Assembly (NCBI RefSeq): GCF_027213965.1
Contig: NZ_JAPWGX010000003.1
Coordinates: 682,001 to 746,000 of the forward strand
DNA length: 64,000 nt
DNA from: Maritalea porphyrae
GTDB taxonomy: Bacteria > Pseudomonadota > Alphaproteobacteria > Rhizobiales > Devosiaceae
Direction of reading: 5' to 3'
The position numbers and the translations under genes were made by a program. This document shows, one piece after another, positions 54,571-64,000 of the stretch; positions within the stretch are counted from its first letter, which is position 1; every line of letters starts with the position of its first letter. The notes under the pieces are model-generated. The model saw only the letters and a program-made list of their open reading frames with translations, did not search any database and had not been told where the DNA came from.

Positions 54571-54921
54571 ATGTCAGATGTTGCAACAGCAGCGGCAAAA
54601 GTCGTCGTCACCGACAGCGCATTAGCACGGATTGAGGCGATATTGGCCAAGCAAGCGCCGGGCACGGTTCTGCGTGTGGCCGTATCTGGTGGCGGTTGTT
54701 CGGGCTTTCAGTATGAATATAATTTGGTTCAAGAGAAGCCCACCGACGATGATTTGGTACTAGGAACCGATAATGCCCGCGTTTTAATCGATTCAATGAG
54801 CCTTGAGTTTATGCAAGGGGCCGAAATTGACTTTGTGAATGACCTTATTGGCCAAAGTTTTCAAATCAACAACCCAAACGCCGTCGCTTCGTGCGGATGT
54901 GGCACCAGTTTCTCGGTTTAG
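54571..54921 (+). CDS. erpA: Iron-sulfur cluster insertion protein (ErpA, A-type carrier)
   Basis: A 116-residue A-type carrier that delivers iron-sulfur clusters to apo-enzymes. The three ligand cysteines are Cys43 (GGGCSGFQY) and Cys108 and Cys110 (SCGCGTSF). AGGG before the ATG is a modest ribosome site. It stands divergent to dgt and 68 bases before xthA, the usual rhizobial order. Confidence 0.95.
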   Translation: MSDVATAAAKVVVTDSALARIEAILAKQAPGTVLRVAVSGGGCSGFQYEYNLVQEKPTDDDLVLGTDNARVLIDSMSLEFMQGAEIDFVNDLIGQSFQINNPNAVASCGCGTSFSV

Positions 54922-54989
54922 ATTATTGCGGCGAGGATAGCTTCACTCTAGTTTAGAGCACTGATTCAAATGGAAGCGATCCAAAGAAA

Positions 54990-55769
54990 ATGCAAATAGC
55001 AACTTGGAATATAAACGGAATTAAAGCGCGCCTGCCGGAGGTCGAGTACTGGTTGAAAGCGCATAAACCTGACCTTGTTTGCTTGCAGGAAATCAAGAGC
55101 ATCGACGAGAACTTCCCACGTCAGGTGTTTGAAGACCTCGGCTATAACGTTGAGACGCACGGACAAAAAAGCTTTAATGGCGTCGCTTTGCTTTCGCTTC
55201 ACCCGTTCGAGGAAGTCAATCGCGGCTTGCCGGGTGATGAAACAGACGAACAAGCACGGTTTATAGAAGGTGTAATCGCACGCCCTGCAGGCCCGGTGCG
55301 CATTGCGGGCATTTATTTGCCAAATGGTAATCCCGTTGATACCGAGAAATTTCCATATAAACTATCGTGGATGGACCGATTAAACGCTTGGACAAAAGCT
55401 CGTTTATTGCTTGAAGAACCTCTAATAGTCACCGGAGATTACAACATTATCCCGGATCGGCTGGATACGCACGATCATGATGCTTGGTGGGGCGATGCGC
55501 TTTATCGTCCAGAAAGCCTTGAGCGGTTTAGAACGCTCCAAGCTATGGGCATGACGGACGCATTGCGTGCTGTAAACAACGAGCAAGCCTTTACGTTTTG
55601 GGATTTTCAAGCAGGCGCTTGGCGCCGAAACAATGGAATTCGCATTGATCACTTGATGTGCTCGCCACAAGCCGCAGACAAACTTGAGAGCGTAGAAATT
55701 CATAAAGATATGCGAGGGCGAGAAAAGCCTTCAGATCACGTGCCAGTTGTTGGCAAGTTCGATTTCTAG
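54990..55769 (+). CDS. xthA: Exodeoxyribonuclease III
   Basis: An AP endonuclease/3'-exonuclease of base excision repair. The 259-residue protein begins MQIATWNINGIKARL and holds Glu34 in CLQEIKS, the GDYNIIPDRLD region with the metal-binding Asp and Asn, NGIRIDHLM and the terminal SDHVPVVGKF with catalytic Asp-His. It converges with the ExoR-like gene after 9 bases. Confidence 0.96.
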   Translation: MQIATWNINGIKARLPEVEYWLKAHKPDLVCLQEIKSIDENFPRQVFEDLGYNVETHGQKSFNGVALLSLHPFEEVNRGLPGDETDEQARFIEGVIARPAGPVRIAGIYLPNGNPVDTEKFPYKLSWMDRLNAWTKARLLLEEPLIVTGDYNIIPDRLDTHDHDAWWGDALYRPESLERFRTLQAMGMTDALRAVNNEQAFTFWDFQAGAWRRNNGIRIDHLMCSPQAADKLESVEIHKDMRGREKPSDHVPVVGKFDF

Positions 55770-55778
55770 TCGAAACAA

Positions 55779-56564
55779 CTAACCACCAAACCGGCCGCCA
55801 AGCGAATCTGCGGCCTTTATGGCTTGTTGACGCTGATCTGGCGATGCAACAGAAAGCGCGCGTTCGTGCAGTTCAGCTATCCAATGCTCATCATCCGTGC
55901 CGCCAGCATGACGTTCGGCCAAGGTAAGCCACATCAGGCCTTCCACGGGGTCTGCATCAATGCCTTCGCCATTAAACATTAGGTCGCCCAGAGTTGCCTG
56001 GGCGGCTGCATGGCCTTTTCGCGAAGCAAGCGACAACCAGCGTGCACTTTGCAGCGGTGAATAGCCAAACTCATTCTCGTCTAGATAAAGCTGTCCCACT
56101 TTAAACTGTGCATCTGGATCGCCAAAATAGGAAGCCGCATGTAGCAAAAGCTTGCGGGACAAAGAATTGTCTGCCTGCACACCTGCATCTGGCACGCCTT
56201 CGCGATAATACTCGCCAATTTTCAAGAAACTCTGCGCAACAATGTCTGCGCCAACCGATTTTGGTGGTGTGTCCGCGTTTTCATTTGCAAGTTCACGGAA
56301 GTAGAGGAAGGCTTTCGTGCGATCTTTCTGCACCCCTTCGCCTTTTTCGTACATCACACCCAATCGCCACAAAGCGATGGGTTGCCCGGCATCGGCGGCT
56401 TCTTCCAAAGCCGCCAGCAGGTCTTGGTTGGACACTTCTTCTTCGCCACTACCAAACAGAGATAGAATGTTGGTGTTGTCCTGCGCATTGGCGCTGCACA
56501 CCGGTGCAAGCGCCAATGAAACCGCAGTCAAACAAGCTAAGAGTCTGATGCTAAATGTCCGCAT
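55779..56564 (-). CDS. exoR: ExoR-like exported Sel1-repeat regulator
   Basis: An exported Sel1-repeat protein of about 261 residues. The signal peptide (starting [20 protein letters not shown], cleaved near CSANAQ) is followed by several Sel1 repeats, for example [63 protein letters not shown]. Length, layout and position beside xthA fit ExoR, the periplasmic protein that holds back the ExoS-ChvI two-component system in rhizobia. No exoS/chvI genes are in the window. The frame is open to 56588, but ATG 56564 has AGGAG close by; it overlaps the ilvD stop by 14 bases. Confidence 0.78.
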   Translation of the reverse strand: MRTFSIRLLACLTAVSLALAPVCSANAQDNTNILSLFGSGEEEVSNQDLLAALEEAADAGQPIALWRLGVMYEKGEGVQKDRTKAFLYFRELANENADTPPKSVGADIVAQSFLKIGEYYREGVPDAGVQADNSLSRKLLLHAASYFGDPDAQFKVGQLYLDENEFGYSPLQSARWLSLASRKGHAAAQATLGDLMFNGEGIDADPVEGLMWLTLAERHAGGTDDEHWIAELHERALSVASPDQRQQAIKAADSLGGRFGG

Positions 56565-58275
56565 AGCACTCCTTTTCGCCCTTTGCACCGGGGTGGGTTA
56601 ACGCACCATAGCGCGCAGAGCCGACACCTTGAGCATATTTCCAAATAACACCAGAACCGAAGTTGGTTTCGCGCGGTTGCCATTTGGATTTGCGGGCTTC
56701 AAATTCTTCGTCAGAAAGATCAACATTGATCTCACCAGTATTGGCGTTGATGGTAATCATGTCGCCATTGTTGATCAGGGCAATTGGGCCGCCAACGGCA
56801 GCTTCTGGTCCAACGTGACCAATACAGAAGCCACGTGTTGCACCAGAAAAACGACCATCCGTGATCAGAGCGACTTTGTCGCCCATGCCTTGGCCGTAAA
56901 GGGCAGCAGTGGTTGCCAACATTTCACGCATGCCAGGACCACCTTTTGGCCCCTCATAACGAATAACAAGCACTTCGCCTTCTTTGTATTCACGCTTGGA
57001 CACAGCTTTGAAGCACTCTTCCTCACTGTCAAAACAGCGAGCAGGACCTGTGAATTCGAGATCAGACATGCCCGCGACCTTAACGATGGCGCCTTCAGGT
57101 GCCAAGTTTCCGCGCAAGCCAACAACGCCACCAGTTTTGGTGATCGGTTTATTGGCGGGCCAAACGACGTCTTGCTTATCGTTCCATGTGATTTTTTCAA
57201 GGTTTTCAGCGATTGTGCGCCCCGTTACGGTCATGCAATCACCATGCATAAACCCATTGTCGAGCAATGTTTTCATGAGTTGGGGCACGCCACCGGCTTC
57301 AAACATGTCTTTGGCCACATATCGACCACCTGGTTTAAGATCGGCGATATATGGTGTCTTCTTAAAGATCTCGGCCACATCAAACAGATCAAAATCAATG
57401 CCTGCTTCGTTTGCAATCGCTGGCAAATGCAGCGCCGCATTTGTGGAACCACCAGAGGCTGCAACGACTGTGGCCGCATTTTCAAGGGCTTTGCGCGTCA
57501 CGATATCGCGTGGACGAATGTTTTGCTTGATCAACTCCATCACTTGCTCACCTGCCGTGTAGCAGAATTGATCACGAATTTCGTAAGGTGCTGGCGCGCC
57601 AGCGGAGTAAGGCAATGCAAGCCCTATCGCTTCTGAAACAGTTGCCATCGTATTAGCTGTAAACTGTGCGCCACATGCACCAGAAGAAGGACAAGCTACG
57701 CGTTCAAGCTCTTCCAAATCAGCATCAGAGAAGTCGCCGACAGAGTGCTTACCAACAGCTTCAAACACGTCTTGAACTGTTACAGGGTTGCCTTTGAAAT
57801 TGCCTGGCAAAATTGAGCCGCCATAAAGGAACACAGACGGCACGTTCAACCGCACCATCGCCATCATCATGCCCGGCAAAGACTTATCGCAACCAGCGAG
57901 ACCCACAAGTGCGTCATAGCTGTGGCCACGCATGGTCAATTCCACCGAGTCGGTAATCACATCGCGTGAAACCAACGAAGACTTCATGCCTTGGTGGCCC
58001 ATGGCAATCCCGTCAGTCACAGTGATTGTTGTAAACTCACGTGGTGTGCCATGTGCTGCGGCAACGCCTCTTTTAACAAATTGTGCTTGGTGCGAAAGCG
58101 CGATGTTACATGGTGCGGCTTCGTTCCAGCAGGTAGCTACGCCAACGAAAGGCTGGTGAATTTGTCCACTGGTGAGGCCCATTGCGTAATAGTACGAGCG
58201 ATGCGGTGCCCGAGATGGGCCCTCTGTTACATGTCGACTAGGTAATTTGCTCTTGTCGATGTTATTGTCGTCCAC
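56551..58275 (-). CDS. ilvD: Dihydroxy-acid dehydratase
   Basis: IlvD forms the keto acids for valine, leucine and isoleucine. The 574-residue protein has the iron-sulfur cysteines in [21 protein letters not shown] and [14 protein letters not shown], the family signatures in that order, and a C-terminal half with [20 protein letters not shown]. The start is GTG at 58275 with GGAAGGA in front. It is the first gene of the ilvD-exoR pair, which overlap; its own promoter must lie in the 290-base gap toward valS. Confidence 0.94.
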   Translation of the reverse strand: MDDNNIDKSKLPSRHVTEGPSRAPHRSYYYAMGLTSGQIHQPFVGVATCWNEAAPCNIALSHQAQFVKRGVAAAHGTPREFTTITVTDGIAMGHQGMKSSLVSRDVITDSVELTMRGHSYDALVGLAGCDKSLPGMMMAMVRLNVPSVFLYGGSILPGNFKGNPVTVQDVFEAVGKHSVGDFSDADLEELERVACPSSGACGAQFTANTMATVSEAIGLALPYSAGAPAPYEIRDQFCYTAGEQVMELIKQNIRPRDIVTRKALENAATVVAASGGSTNAALHLPAIANEAGIDFDLFDVAEIFKKTPYIADLKPGGRYVAKDMFEAGGVPQLMKTLLDNGFMHGDCMTVTGRTIAENLEKITWNDKQDVVWPANKPITKTGGVVGLRGNLAPEGAIVKVAGMSDLEFTGPARCFDSEEECFKAVSKREYKEGEVLVIRYEGPKGGPGMREMLATTAALYGQGMGDKVALITDGRFSGATRGFCIGHVGPEAAVGGPIALINNGDMITINANTGEINVDLSDEEFEARKSKWQPRETNFGSGVIWKYAQGVGSARYGALTHPGAKGEKECYADI

Positions 58276-58452
58276 TGGTTATTCCTTCCAAGCATCGTTG
58301 TTGCCGTAGCATTAAAATGTTTTTACTTCGGCCACCGTTTGATGCAAGGCACAATTGTGACAAGGCGTACGGTACGGTTCGCAATCCAGTGCGACTAAAC
58401 AACGTACCATCCGCCCACGGCGTTGTTCTTGACCTGTTATGAATACCCATTG

Positions 58453-58493
58453 GGTTAAAAAAATGGCGACCACATCGTCAAAATGTGGCCGCC
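58453..58493 (-). terminator. valS terminator
   Basis: On the minus strand GGCGGCCACAT pairs with ATGTGGTCGCC (one G.T/A.C mismatch) around a seven-base loop, followed by ATTTTTTT. Plus-strand arms are 58465-58475 and 58483-58493. The rest of the gap 58276-58565 shows no other gene. Confidence 0.8.
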
Positions 58494-58565
58494 TTTCACA
58501 TTCGAGTGATTTTTACCGCGGTGTTGCAAATTTATGACATATCCGCTTGGCAAAAGCCAACCATA

Positions 58566-61223
58566 CTAGCCAAGTCGTGCAAGTGCAGCTTCAACACGCT
58601 CTTTTTTTGCTTTTGCATCATCACGTCGTTGCTTTTGATCATTCACAACGCTTTCGGGCGCTTTTGATATGAACTGCTCATTCGCCAGTTTGCGATCGAC
58701 ACCATCGATTTCCTTGTCCAACTTCGCAAGGTCTTTGCCCAAACGTTCTTTTTCGGCAGAGATGTCGATGACACCGGCAAGTGGTAAGCAGAATGTTGCT
58801 TCATTCAAGACCAATTGTGCCGCTTCATTTGGAACTGCATCAGCAAAGGATACATCCGCAATACGTGCCAAACGTTTGACCATTGGTTCTTGGCTTTGCA
58901 ACCGCGACTGAGTAGTCGCATCCGAGCCGACCACAACAAGCGGCACTTTTGCGCTTGCAGGCACATTCATTTCTGCGCGGACTGATCGAATTCCCGATAT
59001 CAAATCGATCAACCAAGTCATTTCGCCTTCAGCAGCGTCATCAACGAGCGCCGACAATTGTGGCCACTCAGATATGATGAGTTGCTTTTTGCGTGCAGGA
59101 CCTTGTTGGCCGGTCTGCGCCCAAAGCTCTTCGGTGACGAACGGCATGAATGGGTGCAAAAGGGCCAAGATTTGGTCAAGTGCGTAGGCGGCTGTCGCGC
59201 GCGTTTCAGCTTTTAGCGCCTCATCTTCGCCGTTAAAGACTGGCTTGGCCAACTCAACGAACCAGTCGCAGAATGTGCCCCAAACAAAATCGTAGGCCGC
59301 ATTTGCAGACTCGTTAAAACGGAAGGTTTCAATTGACTTTTCAACTTCAGCAACGGCTTTCGCTGTACGGCTCAAGATCCATTTATTAAGGGTTGAATTG
59401 ACCAAATTGGGATCAAAGCCTTCAACGCGAACGCACTCGTTCATTTCAAGGAAACGGGCGGCGTTCCAGATTTTAGTGACAAAGTTGCGGTAGCCTTCAA
59501 CGCGCGACAAAGACAAGCGAATGTCCCTGCCCTGTGCGGCCATCGCGGCCAAAGTGAAGCGCGTGGCGTCGGTGCCATATTCGTCAAAAAGCACCAATGG
59601 ATCAATTACGTTGCCTTTGGTTTTAGACATTTTCTGACCGTTTTCGTCCCGCACAAGTGCGTGAACATAAACGTTCTCAAACGGCTCTTCGTCCATAAAA
59701 TGAATACCAAACATCATCATTCTGGCCACCCAGAAGAAAATAATGTCAAAGCCGGTAACCAAAGTGTTTGTTTGATAATAGGTCGCTAATTCTTCGGTCT
59801 TTTCAGGCCAGCCAAGGGTCGAAAACGGCCAAAGTGCTGAAGAAAACCATGTATCAAGCACGTCTTCATCACGTTTGATTTCTGTCGGCGCCCCGTAGTG
59901 CGCATCAGCCGCCGCTTGCGCTTCTGCTTCTGATGAGGCCACAAACACTTCGTCGTCTGGCCCGTACCAAGCTGGAATTTGATGTCCCCACCACAATTGG
60001 CGTGAAATACACCAAGGCTGAAGATTTTCCATCCAAGCGTAATAGGTATTTTCCCAGTTTTTCGGAACGAATTTGGTGCGCCCTTCTTTAACTGCGGCAA
60101 GCGCAGGCTTTGCAAGGGTTACCGCATCCACGTACCACTGGTCCGTCAAATAGGGTTCGATCACGACCTGCTTTGACTTTTCGTCGTATGGAACGGCAAT
60201 AACCTTTTCTTCAACTTCAACCAACGCGCCCAGGGCATCAAGATCAGCGACGACCTTTTTGCGCGCTTCAAAACGGTCTAGGCCGCGATAGGCCTCAGGT
60301 GCTTCGTCATTGATTTTCGCATCAACGGTGAAAAGGTTGATCTGTTCAAGATTATTGCGCTTGCCAACTTCAAAGTCATTGAAATCATGAGCAGGCGTAA
60401 TCTTCACGGCACCAGACCCCTGTTCAGGATCAGCGTGCTCATCTGCAACGATCGGAATTTTGCGTCCAGTTAGCGGTAACACTACCATCTTGCCAACAAG
60501 GTGCTTGTATCGCTCATCGTCTGGGTGCACGGCAACGCCGGTATCACCCAGCATTGTTTCGGGGCGCGTTGTGGCAACAACAATGGTTTCGTCTGTGCCC
60601 TCAATTGGATACCGCAAATGCCACATGTGGCCGTTGGTTTCGATGTTCTCTACTTCAAGATCAGAAATGGCTGTTTGCAAAACCGGATGCCAGTTGACCA
60701 ATCGCTTATCTTTGTAGATCAGGCCTTCTTTGTGCAGCTGAACAAATACCTTCAGCACCGCTTCGGACATGCCCTCGTCCATTGTGAAGCGTTGGCGCGA
60801 CCAATCAGCGGATGCGCCAAGGCGCTTTTGTTGCGACACAATTGTGTTGCCGCTTTTTTCTTTCCATTCCCAGACTTTTTCCAAGAACTTCTCACGACCA
60901 AGTTCGCGACGTGATGGCAATTGATTTTCCATCAATTGGCGCTCAACAATCATTTGCGTAGCGATGCCTGCATGGTCAGTGCCCGGTTGCCATAGAACAT
61001 TTTTGCCACGCATCCGCTCAAAGCGGGCCAGCAAGTCTTGAATGGTGAAGGTAAGCGCGTGCCCGACGTGAAGGTCACCGGTGACGTTTGGGGGTGGCAT
61101 GGCTATTGTATAGCTCTCTGCCCCCTTTTTAGCGCCAGCCCCTGCCGCAAACAGGTTTTCGCTGGTCCAGCCGTCATAAATCCGGTTTTCAACCTCTTGT
61201 GGGTTGTAGCTCTTATCAATCAT
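58566..61223 (-). CDS. valS: Valyl-tRNA synthetase
   Basis: A class I synthetase for tRNA-Val. The 885-residue protein has the HIGH-like PPPNVTGDLHVGHALT, the editing domain with TTRPETMLGDTGV, the KMSKS-like KMSKTKGNVIDP and the C-terminal coiled coil that ends the protein (about 820-885, rich in Lys and Glu). It runs 120 bases behind popZ on the same strand and ends at its own terminator. Confidence 0.97.
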   Translation of the reverse strand: MIDKSYNPQEVENRIYDGWTSENLFAAGAGAKKGAESYTIAMPPPNVTGDLHVGHALTFTIQDLLARFERMRGKNVLWQPGTDHAGIATQMIVERQLMENQLPSRRELGREKFLEKVWEWKEKSGNTIVSQQKRLGASADWSRQRFTMDEGMSEAVLKVFVQLHKEGLIYKDKRLVNWHPVLQTAISDLEVENIETNGHMWHLRYPIEGTDETIVVATTRPETMLGDTGVAVHPDDERYKHLVGKMVVLPLTGRKIPIVADEHADPEQGSGAVKITPAHDFNDFEVGKRNNLEQINLFTVDAKINDEAPEAYRGLDRFEARKKVVADLDALGALVEVEEKVIAVPYDEKSKQVVIEPYLTDQWYVDAVTLAKPALAAVKEGRTKFVPKNWENTYYAWMENLQPWCISRQLWWGHQIPAWYGPDDEVFVASSEAEAQAAADAHYGAPTEIKRDEDVLDTWFSSALWPFSTLGWPEKTEELATYYQTNTLVTGFDIIFFWVARMMMFGIHFMDEEPFENVYVHALVRDENGQKMSKTKGNVIDPLVLFDEYGTDATRFTLAAMAAQGRDIRLSLSRVEGYRNFVTKIWNAARFLEMNECVRVEGFDPNLVNSTLNKWILSRTAKAVAEVEKSIETFRFNESANAAYDFVWGTFCDWFVELAKPVFNGEDEALKAETRATAAYALDQILALLHPFMPFVTEELWAQTGQQGPARKKQLIISEWPQLSALVDDAAEGEMTWLIDLISGIRSVRAEMNVPASAKVPLVVVGSDATTQSRLQSQEPMVKRLARIADVSFADAVPNEAAQLVLNEATFCLPLAGVIDISAEKERLGKDLAKLDKEIDGVDRKLANEQFISKAPESVVNDQKQRRDDAKAKKERVEAALARLG

Positions 61224-61343
61224 GTCGCACAGCCTTTGTCTGCCATGGGCAAGGACTGCCCACAGCTGAAATACTTTGATTTAGGTGTAAAGCCAAGGCG
61301 AGCCGCCCTGTCAACAGGTCAGCCGCTAAAAAGCCAATTTGGA

Positions 61344-62243
61344 TTAGCGATTACCGCGAGAAACACGTTCAATTTCGCGTTGAACCAGTTTTTCAACCAC
61401 GCCCGGCAAGTTTTCGTCTAGCCAGCCTTTAAGCATTGGACGCAACATTTCTCGGATCAAGTCTTCGACCGTTTGGCCGTTACCGCCAGAAAGGGTTAGT
61501 GCATCCAACTGACTGAAGGCGCTAGAAGCGGCGGCTTGGGTCGCGGGCTCTAACAACTCTTCAGAGATTTGCGTTGTTAAAGTGGGATCAGGTAAAGGGC
61601 TGGCCGGAATCTCTTCTTCAGGTTCTGGTTCTTGCGCCGGAACTGCATCATCAAGCGAAGCCAAGTCCACATCGGTTGTCAGATCATCTAAATCCATAGC
61701 AACCGACTCTTCTTCTGAATCGTCGTCATTGATAAAGGCAATATCGTCTGGAACCACCATTGCCACATCTTCGGAGACATCATCACCAAACTCGGCGACA
61801 AATTCTTCCGGCGACGGTGCGGCGCGCACAAGATCATCAGCGGGAGCACTTTTTGGTTCCGCCTTAGGTGGATTTAGCATTTGATCAGCACTCAGCGCCA
61901 AGGGAGCCTCGTCGCCATCATCGTCAGGCAAGTCAGGCATACCGGCCTTGGTGTTTGGTGGGTTAAGCATTTGCTCGGCACCAAGGGCAAGAGGCACTTC
62001 TTCATCCTCTTCGGGAGGCGAAACGCTTTTTGCTGGCGCTGGCGGAGCGGCTTTAGCTGCTTGTTTCGGCTCCTCCACCATTGCAGTCAGGCTCTCGGGC
62101 TCGTCGTCGGCCGTGATTTCGGTTGCCAACATTTCTGGTGCCGCCGCCGGCTCATCGGCGGGCGGTTCATCATCTGCAATGATCTGCCTAATAGAAGACA
62201 GTATTTCGTCCATCGATGGGTCTTTAGACGCAGGTTGATTCAT
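61344..62243 (-). CDS. popZ: PopZ family polar organising protein (DUF2497)
   Basis: A 299-residue PopZ homologue. The N-terminal conserved helix reads MDEILSSIRQIIADDE, the middle is long, acidic and Pro-rich (largely Glu, Asp, Pro, Ala), and the C-terminal block ends TVEDLIREMLRPMLKGWLDENLP, then VEKLVQREIERVSR, which is the oligomerisation region. In Caulobacter PopZ self-assembles at the pole and tethers the centromere. The middle here is longer than in Caulobacter PopZ (177 residues). ATG 62243 is chosen for its GTGAGG site; the frame is open to 62276. Neighbour valS is the usual context. Confidence 0.9.
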   Translation of the reverse strand: MNQPASKDPSMDEILSSIRQIIADDEPPADEPAAAPEMLATEITADDEPESLTAMVEEPKQAAKAAPPAPAKSVSPPEEDEEVPLALGAEQMLNPPNTKAGMPDLPDDDGDEAPLALSADQMLNPPKAEPKSAPADDLVRAAPSPEEFVAEFGDDVSEDVAMVVPDDIAFINDDDSEEESVAMDLDDLTTDVDLASLDDAVPAQEPEPEEEIPASPLPDPTLTTQISEELLEPATQAAASSAFSQLDALTLSGGNGQTVEDLIREMLRPMLKGWLDENLPGVVEKLVQREIERVSRGNR

Positions 62244-62295
62244 CTTGGCCTCACAATCGTGCGAAGCAACAAGCACATCAAATACACGACGCGAT

Positions 62296-62321
62296 TCGCA
62301 CTATTAAAGCTTATTGTGCGA
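62296..62321. promoter_or_regulatory. Palindrome upstream of popZ
   Basis: TCGCAC (62296-62301) and GTGCGA (62316-62321) flank an A/T-rich core containing AAGCTT. The symmetry and the position about 55-80 bases before the popZ ATG suggest a regulator site, but no known consensus fits; no CtrA half-site pair with correct spacing was seen. Confidence 0.35.
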
Positions 62322-62381
62322 GATATTAACTTGTTAGTCTAGTCGACGTGCAAAAACAGCGTTTTCCACCAATTAGTTGAG

Positions 62382-63722
62382 TTATTCGCGCAATTCGCCC
62401 CAGATGTCTTCTACACGCGCCCGGTAGCCATCAGCTGACTGAATTGTTACGGGCAAGTGCAATGAAGCTGCGTCTAGTTTGCCAGCAGCAGAGACGAGTG
62501 AAAATGCAGCAACCACTTTGTTTCGTTGAGCAGTGTACAAAGATTCATTGGCACTGGTGAGTTCAGCTCTGGCGTTTAGAACATCAAGAGTTGTGCGCTG
62601 ACCAACGTTGCGCTCTTCAATCACACCATCAAGTGCGATTTGACTTGAACGAACTGCAGCATTTGCAGATTCAATCAATGCAATCGACGACTGCAATCCC
62701 GACCAAGCAGAAATAACGGCCTCTTCGACCTGATTAACTGTTGCTCTTGCGTCTACCTCAGCATTGATATGCGATAGATTTGCTTTTCGTGCTGATGCGC
62801 CCAATGCACCGCCTTGATAGATGGGAATCGCCAAGGTCAAACGAATGGACCCAGAAGTGCCCTGTGAAGAACCGCCGCCGCAGTCGATCGCGCAGATTGA
62901 GCCAATAAGATCAAGAGTAGGACCGAAAGCCCGCATAGCAGCATCTGTACCAAATTTTGCGGCTTCTACCTGCGCCATCGCCGTTTGAATCGCCGGGTGG
63001 TTGGCTTTTGCAGAACGCAAAGCTTCATCAAGAGAGCGTGGCAAAACATTGCCAAATTTGAAGTTTGAGTTCAAACCAGATGGCTTAGAGCCCATCCAAC
63101 GCACATAACTCGCTTGCGACGTGCGCAAGGAATTAACTGCTGACTTGTAGGCGGCAACAGATTGGGCAAGACGTGCCTCAGCTTGAGCGACGTCAATTTT
63201 TGTGCCCTCACCAATATTCAATCGGTTGCGCGCAGAAGAGACTTGGGCACGCAAGAATTTTACGTTGTCAGCTCGCAAGCTAGCAAGATTTGTGTCTCGT
63301 ACCACGTCCATATAGGCCGTTGCGGCAGACAAAAGAACGTTTTGTTCGGTATTGCGCAAGCTGTGTGTCGTCGCGTTCGCATAGGCACGCGCCTGATCAA
63401 TCTGAGCTGCGGTTTTAAAACCATCGAACAAGCGCTGGTTGTACTGCAAATTCAATGTTGTGTTGGTATTGGCTGTGGTACTGCCACCAACGCTTGCCCA
63501 ACTGTATTGAGTTGTGCCCGAAAGGTTTACTTGAGGCCGTTGCCCCGCTTTGCGCAACACGATGTCCTCAGAAGCTAGCTTGACGCTAATAAGTGCTGCG
63601 GCCATTGCCGGATTGTTTGTGTAAGCTTTTGCCAGCGCGTTGGTTAGGCTTTCAGCACGCGCAAAACCGGAAAAGGTGACCGACACTAGTGCCGCCGCTA
63701 AAATAGACTGCTTCAATAACAC
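62382..63722 (-). CDS. tolC: TolC-family outer-membrane efflux protein
   Basis: An outer-membrane channel protein of about 446 residues. The signal peptide is MLLKQSILAAALVSVTFSG, cleavage near FARAES. The mature part has the long alternating coiled-coil helices of the TolC family with repeated stretches such as LQYNQRLFDGFKTAAQIDQA and, in the second half, LTLAIPIYQGGALGASARKA, plus VIEERNVGQRTTLDVLNARAEL, the family's repeat signature. The frame is open to a TTG at 63746; GTG 63722, with GGGGT eight bases before, gives a proper signal peptide and is preferred. It could serve a type I secretion system or an RND pump. Confidence 0.9.
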   Translation of the reverse strand: MLLKQSILAAALVSVTFSGFARAESLTNALAKAYTNNPAMAAALISVKLASEDIVLRKAGQRPQVNLSGTTQYSWASVGGSTTANTNTTLNLQYNQRLFDGFKTAAQIDQARAYANATTHSLRNTEQNVLLSAATAYMDVVRDTNLASLRADNVKFLRAQVSSARNRLNIGEGTKIDVAQAEARLAQSVAAYKSAVNSLRTSQASYVRWMGSKPSGLNSNFKFGNVLPRSLDEALRSAKANHPAIQTAMAQVEAAKFGTDAAMRAFGPTLDLIGSICAIDCGGGSSQGTSGSIRLTLAIPIYQGGALGASARKANLSHINAEVDARATVNQVEEAVISAWSGLQSSIALIESANAAVRSSQIALDGVIEERNVGQRTTLDVLNARAELTSANESLYTAQRNKVVAAFSLVSAAGKLDAASLHLPVTIQSADGYRARVEDIWGELRE

Positions 63723-63894
63723 AACAAATACCCCGAACTGTTCCAAGCGCCCATAATATGCACCGAATTACACAAGAATGAAAATTAACTTTTCATTAAT
63801 AATTTTATTTACTCTGCCATGTAGCTTCGACGCAACACCACCTACCCCAAGTTGGGCGGGTTATGGACATAATCAAGTCCCTACAGTAAATTTT

Positions 63895-64000
63895 CTATAA
63901 ACTGAACTCAGCGACGCTTGAAAACGCGGCCAATTGAGGCACCGTTGCATTAAATGCTTCGCGTCGCGCGATATCGGAGCCGCTCTTGGTGTAGACCACG
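63895..64000 (-). CDS. C-terminal end of a probable Pcm-family methyltransferase (5' part outside window)
   Basis: The last 35 codons of a minus-strand gene that enters from the right edge; the stop TAG is at 63895-63897. The end of the product (SDIARREAFNATVPQLAAF) resembles the C-terminus of the Pcm-family methyltransferase that precedes tolC in many Hyphomicrobiales. The fragment is too short for a motif, so the name rests on that short match and on context. Confidence 0.5.
   Translation of the reverse strand, partial: VVYTKSGSDIARREAFNATVPQLAAFSSVAEFSL

Noticed and set aside
58312-58410. A 32-codon leader peptide for ilvD attenuation on the minus strand
   Set aside because: The frame begins Met-Val-Arg-Cys-Leu-Val but has no run of Ile, Leu or Val codons, no spaced ribosome site and no alternative hairpin followed by a T-tract before ilvD.
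1-64000. CRISPR arrays, insertion sequences, prophage or toxin-antitoxin pairs
   Set aside because: No spaced short repeats, transposase motifs, phage structural genes or paired small toxin/antitoxin frames were recognised. The only tandem repeat is the DUF1127 duplication.

Overview
This window is a stretch of alphaproteobacterial chromosome, most likely from the order Hyphomicrobiales (Rhizobiales) and perhaps a marine or Devosia/Maritalea-like genus. The order rests on gene content and gene order: mfd-sdhE-recG-DUF502-glmS-glmU; gyrA-coaD-cyclophilins-queA-tgt; ssb facing uvrA; trmFO next to secDF-yajC; an scpAB-tatABC-serS-surE-pcm-nlpD run; an ExoR-like Sel1 protein beside xthA; and a PopZ polar-organiser gene beside valS. 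The genus is a guess, because no rRNA gene is present.

Layout. 1-9408: DNA repair and restart (mfd, truncated at the window edge; recG), SdhE flavinylation factor, a DUF502 membrane protein and the glmS/glmU pair for UDP-GlcNAc. 9568-10581: a membrane-anchored SPOR-like protein and tRNA-Lys(UUU) with its promoter. 10667-15090: the most accessory-looking part, a small amino-acid cluster (MTA/SAH nucleosidase, threonine-dehydratase-like enzyme, aminotransferase, YheO/DauR-type regulator, ornithine-cyclodeaminase-family enzyme), followed by an orphan di-haem c-type oxidoreductase. 16496-25480: a long minus-strand run pgi, tgt, queA, two cyclophilins, coaD, a LysE-type exporter and gyrA. 25730-29069: an RND/MMPL exporter with a small exported protein, then ssb. 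29343-32225: uvrA, with an SOS box in the ssb-uvrA gap. 32226-33654: no large gene, but three tandem 49-residue DUF1127 genes, each with its own terminator, and a possible fourth diverged relative. 33655-39215: trmFO, two complex-I-assembly-factor homologues (NDUFAF6- and NDUFAF3-like), secDF and yajC. 39377-49109: DUF815 ATPase, NlpD-like lipoprotein, pcm, surE, serS, tatC, tatB, tatA, an inserted orphan ABC ATPase, scpB, scpA. 49216-56564: SPOR protein, argS, dgt, erpA, xthA, exoR-like. 56551-64000: ilvD, valS, popZ, a TolC-family gene and the last codons of a probable pcm-family gene.

Most of the window is conserved housekeeping DNA and I found no defence island, prophage, insertion sequence, integrase or CRISPR array. 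The points most worth a second look are: the Tgt enzyme that has lost three of its four usual zinc ligands; the amino-acid cluster with its DauR-like regulator; the tandem DUF1127 array with duplicated leaders; a histone-H1-like basic tail on TatB; an unpaired ABC ATPase inserted between scpB and tatA; the absence of nagZ from its usual place before scpA; and unusual residues in the quinolone-determining region of GyrA. Several genes use TTG or GTG starts (sdhE, recG, the SPOR-like gene, the MMPL gene, gyrA, ilvD), so start choices are discussed where they matter. All identifications are by reading motifs and gene order; no database search was possible.
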